A stretch of DNA of 6,913 nt from an uncultured Bacteroidales bacterium (GCA_937891905.1 CALATT010000028.1:1-6913), one strand, 5' to 3'. Positions 1 to 5,538 are shown, counted from the stretch's first letter. The notes: generated by a model from the letters alone, not told the origin. Made by a program: numbers and translations.

Positions 1-101
1 TAGTCTCGAAATAAAGAGGAAAATAATATAGGAGAAAAGGAATTTCTATACTATTAAAAACATAGAATTTTATTCTATTTAGCAAAAAAATGCCCAAAAA
101 C

Positions 102-132
102 TTGCGTATGTCAAAAAAATATTGTACCTTTG
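102..132 (+). promoter_or_regulatory. Bacteroidetes-type promoter of the rpsF operon
   Basis: A TTG at 102-104 and TACCTTTG at 125-132 are separated by 20 bp. This matches the -33/-7 promoter pattern of the Bacteroidetes primary sigma factor (TTTG, about 19-21 bp, TAnnTTTG). Transcription should begin roughly 7 bases downstream, near 138-141, leaving a leader of about 80 bases before the rpsF start. In that leader GCTC (153-156) can pair with GAGC (163-166) around a 6-base loop, and the stem extends with AT/AT past a 2-base bulge. This is a small hairpin of unknown role. The last 40 leader bases are A/T-rich and unstructured, as is usual ahead of highly translated Bacteroidetes genes. Confidence 0.82.
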
Positions 133-221
133 CACGCTTTTTCGCGTCATGCGCTCATATAGGAGCATAGGCACGAGAGCATATTATTAACATTTATTAT
201 TAACTAAATTCATTTACTACA

Positions 222-566
222 ATGGTAAATCATTATGAAACCGCTTTCGTCTTGACACCCATTTTGTCTGAACCACAGGCGAAGGAAGCGGTAGAGAAAT
301 TCGAGAACCTTCTCACACAGAATGGCGGTACCATCCTGAACCGTGAGGAGTGGGGCTTAAAGCAACTCGCTTACCCTATCCAAGGTAAAAATTCTGGCTT
401 CTATGTAATCCTTCAATTCGATGCAGAGCCAGCAGTTATCGCTACTCTCGAGACAGAGTTCCGTCGTGACGAGCGCATCATCCGTTTCCTCACTACCCGT
501 CTTGACAAGTACGCATTTGAGTACGCAGAAAAGCGTCGTAACCACTTTAAAAAGGAGGAGGCTTAA
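222..566 (+). CDS. rpsF: 30S ribosomal protein bS6
   Basis: This gene encodes a 114-residue bS6, which sits on the platform of the small ribosomal subunit as a partner of bS18. The family pattern is clear: an N-terminal YETAFVL strand (residues 5-11), the EEWGLKQLAYPI segment (42-53), and the conserved RRDERIIRFL segment (81-90). The length is normal, with a short charged tail ending in KKEEA. The ATG at 222 is preceded by an A/T-rich leader with no SD, typical of this phylum. It is the first gene of an operon with rpsR, starting only 2 bp after it, and with rplI. The last codons (AAA AAG GAG GAG) also form the SD of rpsR, so the 3' end of this gene has a double role. Confidence 0.97.
   Translation: MVNHYETAFVLTPILSEPQAKEAVEKFENLLTQNGGTILNREEWGLKQLAYPIQGKNSGFYVILQFDAEPAVIATLETEFRRDERIIRFLTTRLDKYAFEYAEKRRNHFKKEEA
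551..561 (+). promoter_or_regulatory. strong Shine-Dalgarno site of rpsR inside the end of rpsF
   Basis: The bases AAAGGAGGAGG offer two overlapping AGGAGG registers, 553-558 and 556-561. They lie 10 and 7 bases before the rpsR ATG at 569. The 551-558 part is fully complementary to the usual 16S 3' tail (CCUCCUUU). Strong SDs are rare in Bacteroidetes but have been reported ahead of bS21 and/or bS18 genes, with a proposed role in autoregulation. The site overlaps the Lys-Lys-Glu-Glu codons of rpsF, so translation of bS6 and bS18 may also be coupled. Confidence 0.85.
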
Positions 567-568
567 TT

Positions 569-835
569 ATGGCACAGAATGATGACATCCGCTACCTGAC
601 CCCACAAAAGACGGATCAGAAGAAGAAAAAGTATTGCCGTTTCAAAAAGAGCGGTATTAAGTACATCGATTACAAGGATCCTGAGTTCCTCAAGAAGTTC
701 CTCAACGAGCAAGGTAAGATTTTACCACGCCGCATCACCGGTACTTCACTCAAGTTCCAACGCAAAGTAGCTCAGGCTGTGAAAAAAGCACGCCACCTCG
801 CTTTGCTTCCATATGTAACCGATATGATGAAGTAA
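569..835 (+). CDS. rpsR: 30S ribosomal protein bS18
   Basis: This gene encodes an 88-residue bS18, which binds 16S rRNA on the platform of the small subunit together with bS6. The diagnostic family segments are present: YCRFKKSGIKYIDYKD (22-37), the QGKILPRRITGTSLKFQRKV block (49-68), and the C-terminal ARHLALLPYVTD (74-85). Length is normal for the phylum, with a slightly extended lysine-rich N-terminus. It starts 2 bp after the rpsF stop. Its start is fixed by a strong SD at 551-561, which sets it apart from its neighbours. In Bacteroidetes ribosomes bS18 helps bury the anti-SD, so this SD may let the ribosome sense bS18 supply. That regulatory reading is inferred, not shown here. Confidence 0.97.
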   Translation: MAQNDDIRYLTPQKTDQKKKKYCRFKKSGIKYIDYKDPEFLKKFLNEQGKILPRRITGTSLKFQRKVAQAVKKARHLALLPYVTDMMK

Positions 836-891
836 TCAAGATTTACGAGAAAAGATAGTAATTAACCCATTAAAGTAAGAAAGGAAAAAAC

Positions 892-1338
892 ATGGAAGTA
901 ATTCTTATTCAAGATCTTGCAAATCTCGGTTTCAAGAACGATATTGTAAAAGTAAAAGACGGTTATGGTCGTAACTACTTGCTCCCACAAAAGATAGCTA
1001 TCATCGCTAATGAGAGCAACCGTAAGCAACTCGCAGAGAACCTCAAACAACAAGCACACAAGGCAGCTAAGTTGCTCGCAGACGCTCAAGCACTCGAGGC
1101 TAAATTGGCTGAGATAGTAGTGGAGTTGAAGGTGAAAGCAAACGACGATGGCAAAATCTTCGGTACTGTTACCACAACAGCCATCTCTGAAGCTTTGGCA
1201 GCACAAGAGATCAACATCGATAAGAAAGTGATCACTATCGCAGAGCCTATCAAGGTTATCGGCGAGCACACTGCACAAGCACGCCTTCACAGAGAGGTAA
1301 AAGCAGATATCAAACTAAATGTAGTTGCTGCTGAATAA
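892..1338 (+). CDS. rplI: 50S ribosomal protein bL9
   Basis: This gene encodes a 148-residue bL9, the elongated large-subunit protein that reaches from near L1 towards the neighbouring ribosome. The N-terminal rRNA-binding domain carries the family signature (VILIQDLANLGFKND, then VKDGYGRNYLLPQ, residues 3-33). An alanine- and lysine-rich linking helix follows (about 41-76), then the C-terminal domain with GKIFGTVT (87-94). Length is typical. The gene lies 56 bp after rpsR and completes the usual rpsF-rpsR-rplI order. Upstream, AGAAAGGA (878-885) sits 6 bases before the ATG and could pair with the 16S 3' tail, but more weakly than the rpsR site because it lacks the GGAGG core. Confidence 0.96.
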   Translation: MEVILIQDLANLGFKNDIVKVKDGYGRNYLLPQKIAIIANESNRKQLAENLKQQAHKAAKLLADAQALEAKLAEIVVELKVKANDDGKIFGTVTTTAISEALAAQEINIDKKVITIAEPIKVIGEHTAQARLHREVKADIKLNVVAAE

Positions 1339-1373
1339 TTAACGAGAGTATTAAAGAAAAAACACAGATTTTT

Positions 1374-1628
1374 ATGAAAAAAGGAATTCATCCAGAAAAC
1401 TACCGCGTTGTAGTATTCAAAGATATGTCTGATGGTACTCAGTTCTTCAGCCGCTCTACTGCTGCTACTAAGGACACCATCGAGATTGACGGAGTGCAAT
1501 ACCCACTCATCAAATTGGAGATTTCAAATACCAGTCACCCATTCTATACTGGTAAATCTAAATTGGTGGATACAGCTGGTCGTGTTGATAAGTTCATGTC
1601 ACGCTACGGCAATCGTAACCGCAAGTAA
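1374..1628 (+). CDS. rpmE2: 50S ribosomal protein bL31, type B (zinc-independent)
   Basis: This gene encodes an 84-residue type B bL31, a peripheral protein of the large subunit that helps bridge to the small subunit. Recognisable parts are the N-terminal KKGIHPENYRVVVFKD (2-17), the DGVQYPLIKLEISNTSHPFYTGK segment (39-61), and the basic RVDKFMSRYG tail (70-79). It contains no cysteine at all, so it lacks the zinc-binding CxxC of type A L31 and fits the zinc-free C- form. It begins 35 bp after rplI with no SD, and is followed 15 bp later by a strong terminator. It is therefore probably the last gene of the ribosomal transcript. No zinc-uptake (Zur-type) operator was recognised ahead of it. 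Confidence 0.94.
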   Translation: MKKGIHPENYRVVVFKDMSDGTQFFSRSTAATKDTIEIDGVQYPLIKLEISNTSHPFYTGKSKLVDTAGRVDKFMSRYGNRNRK

Positions 1629-1641
1629 TATTGCGAACAAT

Positions 1642-1668
1642 AAGGGCGGACGCAAGTCTGCCCTTTTT
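1642..1668 (+). terminator. intrinsic terminator of the ribosomal operon (GCAA tetraloop)
   Basis: GGGCGGAC (1644-1651) pairs with GTCTGCCC (1656-1663), giving 8 bp with one G-U. The loop is GCAA, a stable GNRA tetraloop. A run of five T follows (1664-1668), and the two A before the stem can extend pairing into the T run. Its place directly after rpmE2 marks the end of the ribosomal transcript. Confidence 0.93.
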
Positions 1669-1683
1669 GTTTCTATATCACCC

Positions 1684-1739
1684 TACATCGTAAATCATAA
1701 ATCGTACATCGTAAATCGTACATCGTAAATCGTACACCC
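1684..1739 (+). repeat. 7-bp tandem repeat array, TA(C/A)ATCG
   Basis: Eight consecutive 7-bp units run without interruption: TACATCG, TAAATCA, TAAATCG, TACATCG, TAAATCG, TACATCG, TAAATCG and a decayed TACACCC. Units differ mainly by C/A at the third position, so part of the array also reads as a 14-bp repeat. It fills the gap between the ribosomal terminator and the transporter, ending 4 bp before the transporter ATG. No convincing promoter for that gene is visible here. Unit length and placement resemble those of the arrays at 2654-2681 and 4957-4991, but the sequence differs. Its function is unknown. Confidence 0.9.
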
Positions 1740-1743
1740 CCCT

Positions 1744-2508
1744 ATGCCTGCCTTGTGGAAAATATTCATTAAGAATACCGGTATTGCCATCGGTCTATTC
1801 GCTGCGCTATTCGTTCTACTTGGCGCAGCGGAATACATATGGCCTACACTCACCCTACTCCAATGGCATAATGCCGCTTGGTGCGTAGGCATCCCCGCAA
1901 GCATCATCGGCGTGGCATACATACTCACCATTCGAGACCCACAAAACTACACAGGCTTCTATGCAGGAATAGTCATGTCCTTCCTATTGGGCATACAGTT
2001 CTTCCTGCAGCAGCAATACGATAGCTGCCTACTCTATTTCTGCGTATTCATACCATTCCAAATAAAATCCATCGTGGTATGGAAAAAACCACAACCACAA
2101 AACACCCAAACCTTCGCACCACAATTCCTCAGCACCAAAGCAATGATACGCACACTATGCCTAACCATCGCTATTGTCATCGCTGACTACCTATTGGCTA
2201 CTTTCCTATTCCAGCATAATACACTACTCGATAATATTGCCACCAAGACGCTCAATGGACTGCTCATCGCTTCGTCTATCATGGCTAATTATTGGCTCAT
2301 CTACCGCAAGAACGACGCATGGATATACTGGGTGCTATACAGCATTGCAGGCATCGGTTTATTCATCGCACTCAATAATATATTCTCCATCGTGCTTTTC
2401 TGCTTCTTCCTATTCATCAATGGAGGCGCAGGTATCGCATGGATTAGAAACACGCCAACCGAGAACATGGGTTGGCTCGCACGCACACGCAATATAAATA
2501 AGGAATAG
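1744..2508 (+). CDS. PnuC-like vitamin/nucleoside transporter (inner membrane)
   Basis: This gene encodes a 254-residue, very hydrophobic protein with about eight membrane segments (roughly 14-34, 48-65, 70-90, 93-113, 137-155, 170-187, 192-210 and 213-233). The pattern fits the PnuC family of facilitators, which move nicotinamide riboside, thiamine, riboflavin or deoxynucleosides into the cell for trapping by phosphorylation. Family-like segments are the GVAYILTIRDPQNYTGFYAG stretch (56-75), the IPFQIKSIVVWKK end of the first half (103-115), RKNDAWIYWVLYSIAGIGLFI (188-208), and the closing GGAGIAWIR (227-235). The substrate cannot be told: no kinase or pyrophosphokinase gene lies beside it, and no thiamine or other riboswitch was seen upstream. 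The ATG at 1744 comes directly after the repeat array. The stop codon lies inside another, degenerate array. Third codon positions favour C and A more than in the ribosomal genes. The identification rests on remembered family patterns, not on alignment. Confidence 0.68.
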   Translation: MPALWKIFIKNTGIAIGLFAALFVLLGAAEYIWPTLTLLQWHNAAWCVGIPASIIGVAYILTIRDPQNYTGFYAGIVMSFLLGIQFFLQQQYDSCLLYFCVFIPFQIKSIVVWKKPQPQNTQTFAPQFLSTKAMIRTLCLTIAIVIADYLLATFLFQHNTLLDNIATKTLNGLLIASSIMANYWLIYRKNDAWIYWVLYSIAGIGLFIALNNIFSIVLFCFFLFINGGAGIAWIRNTPTENMGWLARTRNINKE

Positions 2509-2531
2509 AGAATAAGGAACACTAAAAACTA
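2497..2531 (+). repeat. degenerate 7-bp array across the transporter stop codon
   Basis: Five consecutive 7-bp units can be read: AATAAGG, AATAGAG, AATAAGG, AACACTA and AAAACTA. The first and third are identical. The TAG stop of the transporter (2506-2508) is part of the second unit. It is more worn than the other arrays, and chance in A/T-rich sequence is possible. Confidence 0.45.
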
Positions 2532-2544
2532 ATTAATATAATAC

Positions 2545-2650
2545 TAACGAGGACTGCTAGAGCAGCGATAGTCCGAGTTAAGAGCGGAGGCATTAGGAGC
2601 CCGTCCATTAAGCAGAGCGGTATGGACCATTGCGACTAATTGCCGAACGC
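2545..2650 (+). other. candidate structured RNA or palindromic element (two hairpins)
   Basis: This is a 106-bp intergenic segment, more G/C-rich than its flanks, with extensive pairing. Hairpin A: TAAC (2545-2548) pairs with GTTA (2577-2580). A symmetric GA/GA internal loop follows, then GGACT (2551-2555) with AGTCC (2570-2574), GCT with AGC, and a 5-base loop. Hairpin B starts three bases later: GCG (2584-2586) with CGC (2648-2650), a GA/GAA internal loop, GGC with GCC, ATTAG (2592-2596) with CTAAT (2636-2640), an internal loop, then GTCCAT (2603-2608) with ATGGAC (2622-2627) around a 13-base loop. AGAGCGG occurs at 2581-2587 and 2614-2620, with AGAGCAG at 2559-2565. No T run follows, so it is not an ordinary terminator. 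No known riboswitch, tRNA or ribozyme was recognised. It could be an mRNA leader of rluA, an independent small RNA, or a repeated palindromic element. Confidence 0.55.
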
Positions 2651-2653
2651 GAC

Positions 2654-2681
2654 ACTCACTACTCAATACTCAATACTCACT
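2654..2681 (+). repeat. 7-bp tandem repeat array, ACTCA(C/A)T, before rluA
   Basis: Four exact-length units are present: ACTCACT, ACTCAAT, ACTCAAT and ACTCACT, followed by a decayed ACTAATA. Units vary only by C/A at one position. The array lies between the two-hairpin element and the pseudouridine synthase, ending 10 bp before its ATG. The unit is a rotation of CACTACT, the reverse complement of the AGTAGTG unit found after the esterase gene. Confidence 0.88.
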
Positions 2682-2691
2682 ACTAATATAT

Positions 2692-3591
2692 ATGCTATTC
2701 AAAAGAGAAAACACCGTTTTGCATGTCAAGGCCGCTACGCCACTCATGGATTTTCTGCTCTCTAAGATGGGCGGAATGACACGCACATCTATCAAGCAGT
2801 TGTTAGGTCAGCGACGCGTGAAAGTAGGCGACGCTATTCAAACACGCCCCGACTACATGCTACAACCTGGCAATCAAGTGACCCTTCTTCACGGGCGCGG
2901 AAACGCACAACTCAAACATCCTAAATTGCGCATCGTCTACGAAGACAGCGACCTCATCGTGGTCAACAAACAACCCGGACTACTCACCGCACCTGTCAAC
3001 CCCAAGAGCAGCGAGACAACAGCCTACTCTATCCTACGCGATTTCGTGCGTAAGCAGAATAGAAAAGCTGGCATCTATATCGTTCACCGCCTCGACCGAG
3101 AAACATCTGGTCTATTGGTTTTTGCGCGCTCGCAAGAACTGCAGCAATACATGCGCACATACTGGCAACAACTCGTCACCCATCGCACCTATATGGCACT
3201 CGTAGAAGGCGTCTTGGATCAATCAGAAGGAACAATCACCACTTGGTTTACAGAAGATAGTCGCAACGCCATGGTCTATTCCTCTCCTGTGGATAACGGC
3301 GGAGACAAAGCCATCACACACTACCGCGTATTGCGCACATCAGAAGACCAACAATACTCTTTGGTAGAACTGCATTTGGAAACAGGCCGCACTAACCAAA
3401 TTCGCGTACATATGCAGTCTATCGGTCACCCCGTAGTAGGCGACCGCAAATACGGCAATGGAAACGAGAGCAGTCCTATTGACCGCCTATGCCTACATGC
3501 CCATATACTCGGTTTTATCCATCCTGCTACAGAGAAGAAAGTGCGATTTGAGAGCCCCGCACCCAAGGAGTTTAAGTTTGTTATCAACTAA
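2692..3591 (+). CDS. RluA-family 23S/tRNA pseudouridine synthase with S4-like domain
   Basis: This gene encodes a 299-residue enzyme that isomerises uridine to pseudouridine in structured RNA, most likely rRNA. An S4-like RNA-binding domain covers about residues 16-66 (MDFLLSKMGGMTRTSIKQLL, then RRVKVGD). The catalytic domain runs from about residue 80 and includes VVNKQPGLLT (90-99), the signature HRLDRETSGLLVFA (132-145) with catalytic Asp135, GRTNQIRVHM (232-241), GDRKYG (250-255) and LHAHILGF (268-275). Length and domain order fit RluA/RluD relatives. The exact target uridine cannot be read from the sequence, so no gene symbol is given. The ATG at 2692 is 10 bp after a repeat array; the leader is A/T-rich with no SD and no clear promoter. 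The acetylesterase gene starts 38 bp downstream on the same strand, so the two may share a transcript without sharing a pathway. Confidence 0.93.
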   Translation: MLFKRENTVLHVKAATPLMDFLLSKMGGMTRTSIKQLLGQRRVKVGDAIQTRPDYMLQPGNQVTLLHGRGNAQLKHPKLRIVYEDSDLIVVNKQPGLLTAPVNPKSSETTAYSILRDFVRKQNRKAGIYIVHRLDRETSGLLVFARSQELQQYMRTYWQQLVTHRTYMALVEGVLDQSEGTITTWFTEDSRNAMVYSSPVDNGGDKAITHYRVLRTSEDQQYSLVELHLETGRTNQIRVHMQSIGHPVVGDRKYGNGNESSPIDRLCLHAHILGFIHPATEKKVRFESPAPKEFKFVIN

Positions 3592-3629
3592 TCGCAAGCC
3601 CAAAAACAATCATTTTATATCAATCACTC

Positions 3630-4958
3630 ATGAAAAGAAATTGGATCATAGCATTGCTCATTGGCGGACTAATGGCATGCACCACCCTTGCAAACGCTAA
3701 ACGCCGCGTTCATACCATCGGCGATAGTACGATGAGCGAGTACAAACCCGCTGCTACACCTAAACGCGGATGGGGAATGTACCTACAAGCATTCTTCAAT
3801 ACCGACTCTATCAGCGTTAACAACCGTGGTAAATCAGGCGCCAGTACACGCACTTTCTATGAGAATGAAAACCTATGGCCATCCGTCAAGTCACAGATGG
3901 TAGCAGGCGACTACCTCATCATACAATTCGCACACAATGACGAGAAATGCAAAGGACAAGATGTCTATGCCTATAATCAATCGATGCTCAAACAAGGCAA
4001 AGATACCATCACCGACATGCGTGGCACAAACCCCAACACCACCTACAAAGCCTATCTGCGCCTATTCATCCGCGAAGCCAGAGCAATGGGCGTCACACCT
4101 ATCCTCATGTCGCCTATCTGCCGCGCATACTTCCAAAAAGATGGTACTATCAAGCACGACGGACGACATATATTGGCTGACACACTCCATTATGTGCGCT
4201 CTATGCGCGAAGTGGCAGACGAGATGCAAGTACCCTTCTTGGATATGACCGCACTCAGCCAACAACTATACGAGAAACAAGGCAAAGAATACTGCATGGC
4301 CACCTATTTCAACTGCGGAGATAAGACCCACACATCTGCCCAAGGCGGTATGGCCATCGCTACCCTCGCCTACCAACTCATCAATCAGTCACCCGAACTG
4401 CCCGAACTCAAATCATGGACCGTTTGGCCATCTGCCGACCAATACAAGGCCTATGCCACACACATCGAAGAGAAAGGCAAGAAAGCTGCTTTCGCAGCCA
4501 AAGGTACTCCCTTCACACAGACACTTGAAGTGGCACAACTCGCAAATATAGAACTAACCAAGAAAGGATTCATCGCACAAGGACAACAATGGCCAGCAGG
4601 CGAAGTGGATGAAGTAGCCAATAGATATATCGAATATACGATTGCTGCAGAGAAGAAGAAAGGACTCGTTATCGAAACCATCACCCTGCCTATTCGCGCC
4701 AAAGGCGGACCTGGAATGAATATGCACATCAACTACGGATTTGGTGATCAGTTCATAGGCGTGACTACTATCTACGAAAATACTGTGCTACCTAAGAATA
4801 AAAACCTTATCATTCGCTTAGACCAACCTATTCTTGTGCCCGCAGGACAAACACTGCACTTGCGCATCTTACCTTGGTACGACTCAAATGGTCGCCCGCA
4901 GGGCAAGAAATACCTCCACCTCGGCGCACTACAAATCACAGGAAAGAGACTGAAATAG
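3630..4958 (+). CDS. secreted rhamnogalacturonan acetylesterase-like SGNH hydrolase (CE12 type)
   Basis: This gene encodes a 442-residue exported esterase, expected to remove acetyl groups from pectin (rhamnogalacturonan I). The signal peptide (1-23) has a KRN start, a hydrophobic core and an ANA end; a weak lipobox-like LMAC at 14-17 leaves a lipoprotein form possible. The SGNH blocks are visible: GDSTM (31-35) with nucleophile Ser33, the NRGKSGAST segment with Gly67, AHND (101-104) with Asn103, and DKTHTSAQGG (231-240) with Asp231 and His234. This order and the GDST, HND and DxxH forms match family CE12. From about residue 265 to the end there is an additional domain with a beta-sandwich look (IEYTIAAE, VIETITLPIRAKGG, LHLRILPWYDS). 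It resembles C-terminal modules on Bacteroidetes pectin enzymes and may bind carbohydrate; that role is inferred. No susC/susD or other polysaccharide genes are nearby in the window. Confidence 0.87.
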   Translation: MKRNWIIALLIGGLMACTTLANAKRRVHTIGDSTMSEYKPAATPKRGWGMYLQAFFNTDSISVNNRGKSGASTRTFYENENLWPSVKSQMVAGDYLIIQFAHNDEKCKGQDVYAYNQSMLKQGKDTITDMRGTNPNTTYKAYLRLFIREARAMGVTPILMSPICRAYFQKDGTIKHDGRHILADTLHYVRSMREVADEMQVPFLDMTALSQQLYEKQGKEYCMATYFNCGDKTHTSAQGGMAIATLAYQLINQSPELPELKSWTVWPSADQYKAYATHIEEKGKKAAFAAKGTPFTQTLEVAQLANIELTKKGFIAQGQQWPAGEVDEVANRYIEYTIAAEKKKGLVIETITLPIRAKGGPGMNMHINYGFGDQFIGVTTIYENTVLPKNKNLIIRLDQPILVPAGQTLHLRILPWYDSNGRPQGKKYLHLGALQITGKRLK

Positions 4959-4991
4959 TACAGAGTAGTGAGTAGCGAGTAGTGAGTAGTG
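4957..4991 (+). repeat. 7-bp tandem repeat array, AGTAGTG, across the esterase stop
   Basis: Five 7-bp units are present: a decayed AGTACAG, then AGTAGTG, AGTAGCG, AGTAGTG and AGTAGTG. The first unit overlaps the TAG stop of the esterase gene (4956-4958). The array lies between that stop and the terminator hairpin, so it should be in the 3' end of the mRNA. Read on the other strand the unit is CACTACT, a rotation of the ACTCACT unit before rluA. The two arrays are therefore inverted copies of one repeat family flanking the rluA-esterase pair. Confidence 0.88.
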
Positions 4992-5000
4992 AGATAAAAC

Positions 5001-5029
5001 AATAAGAGCCGCGAGTGCGGCTCTTATTT
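5001..5029. terminator. bidirectional terminator between convergent operons
   Basis: AATAAGAGCCGC (5001-5012) pairs perfectly with GCGGCTCTTATT (5017-5028) around a GAGT loop, giving a 12-bp stem. On the plus strand the U-rich side is CTTATTTG. On the minus strand the same stem is followed by TGTTTTATC. It lies between the esterase (plus) and the exbD operon (minus), which run towards each other, so one hairpin probably ends both transcripts. Confidence 0.9.
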
Positions 5030-5066
5030 GTTTATCATTACGAATCAATAATTCATCTATTAAATC

Positions 5067-5537
5067 TTAGTAATTGGTTCGTTGCGTTGCTGCATAACTG
5101 ATCTTCAGTGCGTAAGCGCGTCTGAGTTCCTGCTTGATATCAGCGATAACACCCATTCGTGTTTCCTTATCGGCTTTGATAGAAACGGTCATCATACCTT
5201 GGTCAGACTCTTTCATAGAAGAGCGCTCATTGATGATATACTCACCTATCTCGCGTGTCTCTGCGAAAGCATCGTCCAATTGGATACGCGTTTCTGCACC
5301 GTATTGCTTACGGAACTCTGCTGTAGGCGTACCTACATAAATATAGCGCACGAGTGATTTCTTCTCCAATTTGGTCAACTCCGTTGCCTGTGGGTTTTGG
5401 AATTGCACTTTGTATGATACCTCTTTCATAGAGGTTACAGACATGAAGAAGAAGAGCAACATGAAGATGATATCCGGCAGTGAAGAAGTATTCAATGCAG
5501 GCATCTCTCGTTTGTCATTTCTGCGTATCTTTGCCAT
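5067..5537 (-). CDS. exbD: ExbD/TolR-type biopolymer transport protein (second copy)
   Basis: This gene encodes a 156-residue ExbD-family protein, a stator subunit that uses the proton gradient with ExbB to drive TonB-type energy transfer across the envelope. It has a short cytoplasmic start, one membrane helix at about 22-37 (DIIFMLLFFFMSVTSM) with the conserved proton-path aspartate at Asp22, and then a periplasmic domain. The C-terminal part, VSIKADKETRMGVIADIKQELRRAYALKISYA (118-149), is the typical ExbD fold end. It starts 1 bp after the first exbD stop and is the last gene of the operon, 38 bp from the shared terminator. GGAGG (5546-5550 on the minus strand) lies 8 bases before its ATG. 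It differs clearly from the upstream exbD, so the pair is not a recent tandem duplication. Confidence 0.93.
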   Translation of the reverse strand: MAKIRRNDKREMPALNTSSLPDIIFMLLFFFMSVTSMKEVSYKVQFQNPQATELTKLEKKSLVRYIYVGTPTAEFRKQYGAETRIQLDDAFAETREIGEYIINERSSMKESDQGMMTVSIKADKETRMGVIADIKQELRRAYALKISYAATQRTNY

Positions 5538-5538
5538 A

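Noticed and set aside
41..69. A/T-only hairpin (AATTTCTAT with ATAGAATT) as terminator of an upstream gene
   Set aside because: The stem is weak with a 12-base loop and a bulge, and there is no proper T run and no gene end in the window.
57..86. Possible divergent promoter on the minus strand (TTTG, 18 bp, TATGTTTT)
   Set aside because: It matches 7 of 8 bases at the -7 box, but the spacer is short, the region is A/T-rich so chance is likely, and no gene reading left is visible before the window edge.
133..221. S6:S18-binding leader motif for autoregulation of rpsF
   Set aside because: The known motif needs a CCG next to a hairpin; there is no CCG in this leader, and the only stem found is short.
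862..1290. A 142-codon open frame on the minus strand opposite rplI
   Set aside because: It is the shadow of a clear bL9 gene, is rich in Cys and Leu without domain logic, and has no leader or neighbours to support it. The other overlapping frames opposite or inside recognised genes were rejected for the same reason.
1684..1739. CRISPR array or iteron-type origin
   Set aside because: Units are only 7 bp and directly joined without spacers, and there are no cas or replication-initiator genes nearby.
2545..2650. tRNA or classical terminator
   Set aside because: There is no acceptor/TPsiC layout or anticodon arm as in a tRNA, and no T run after either hairpin.
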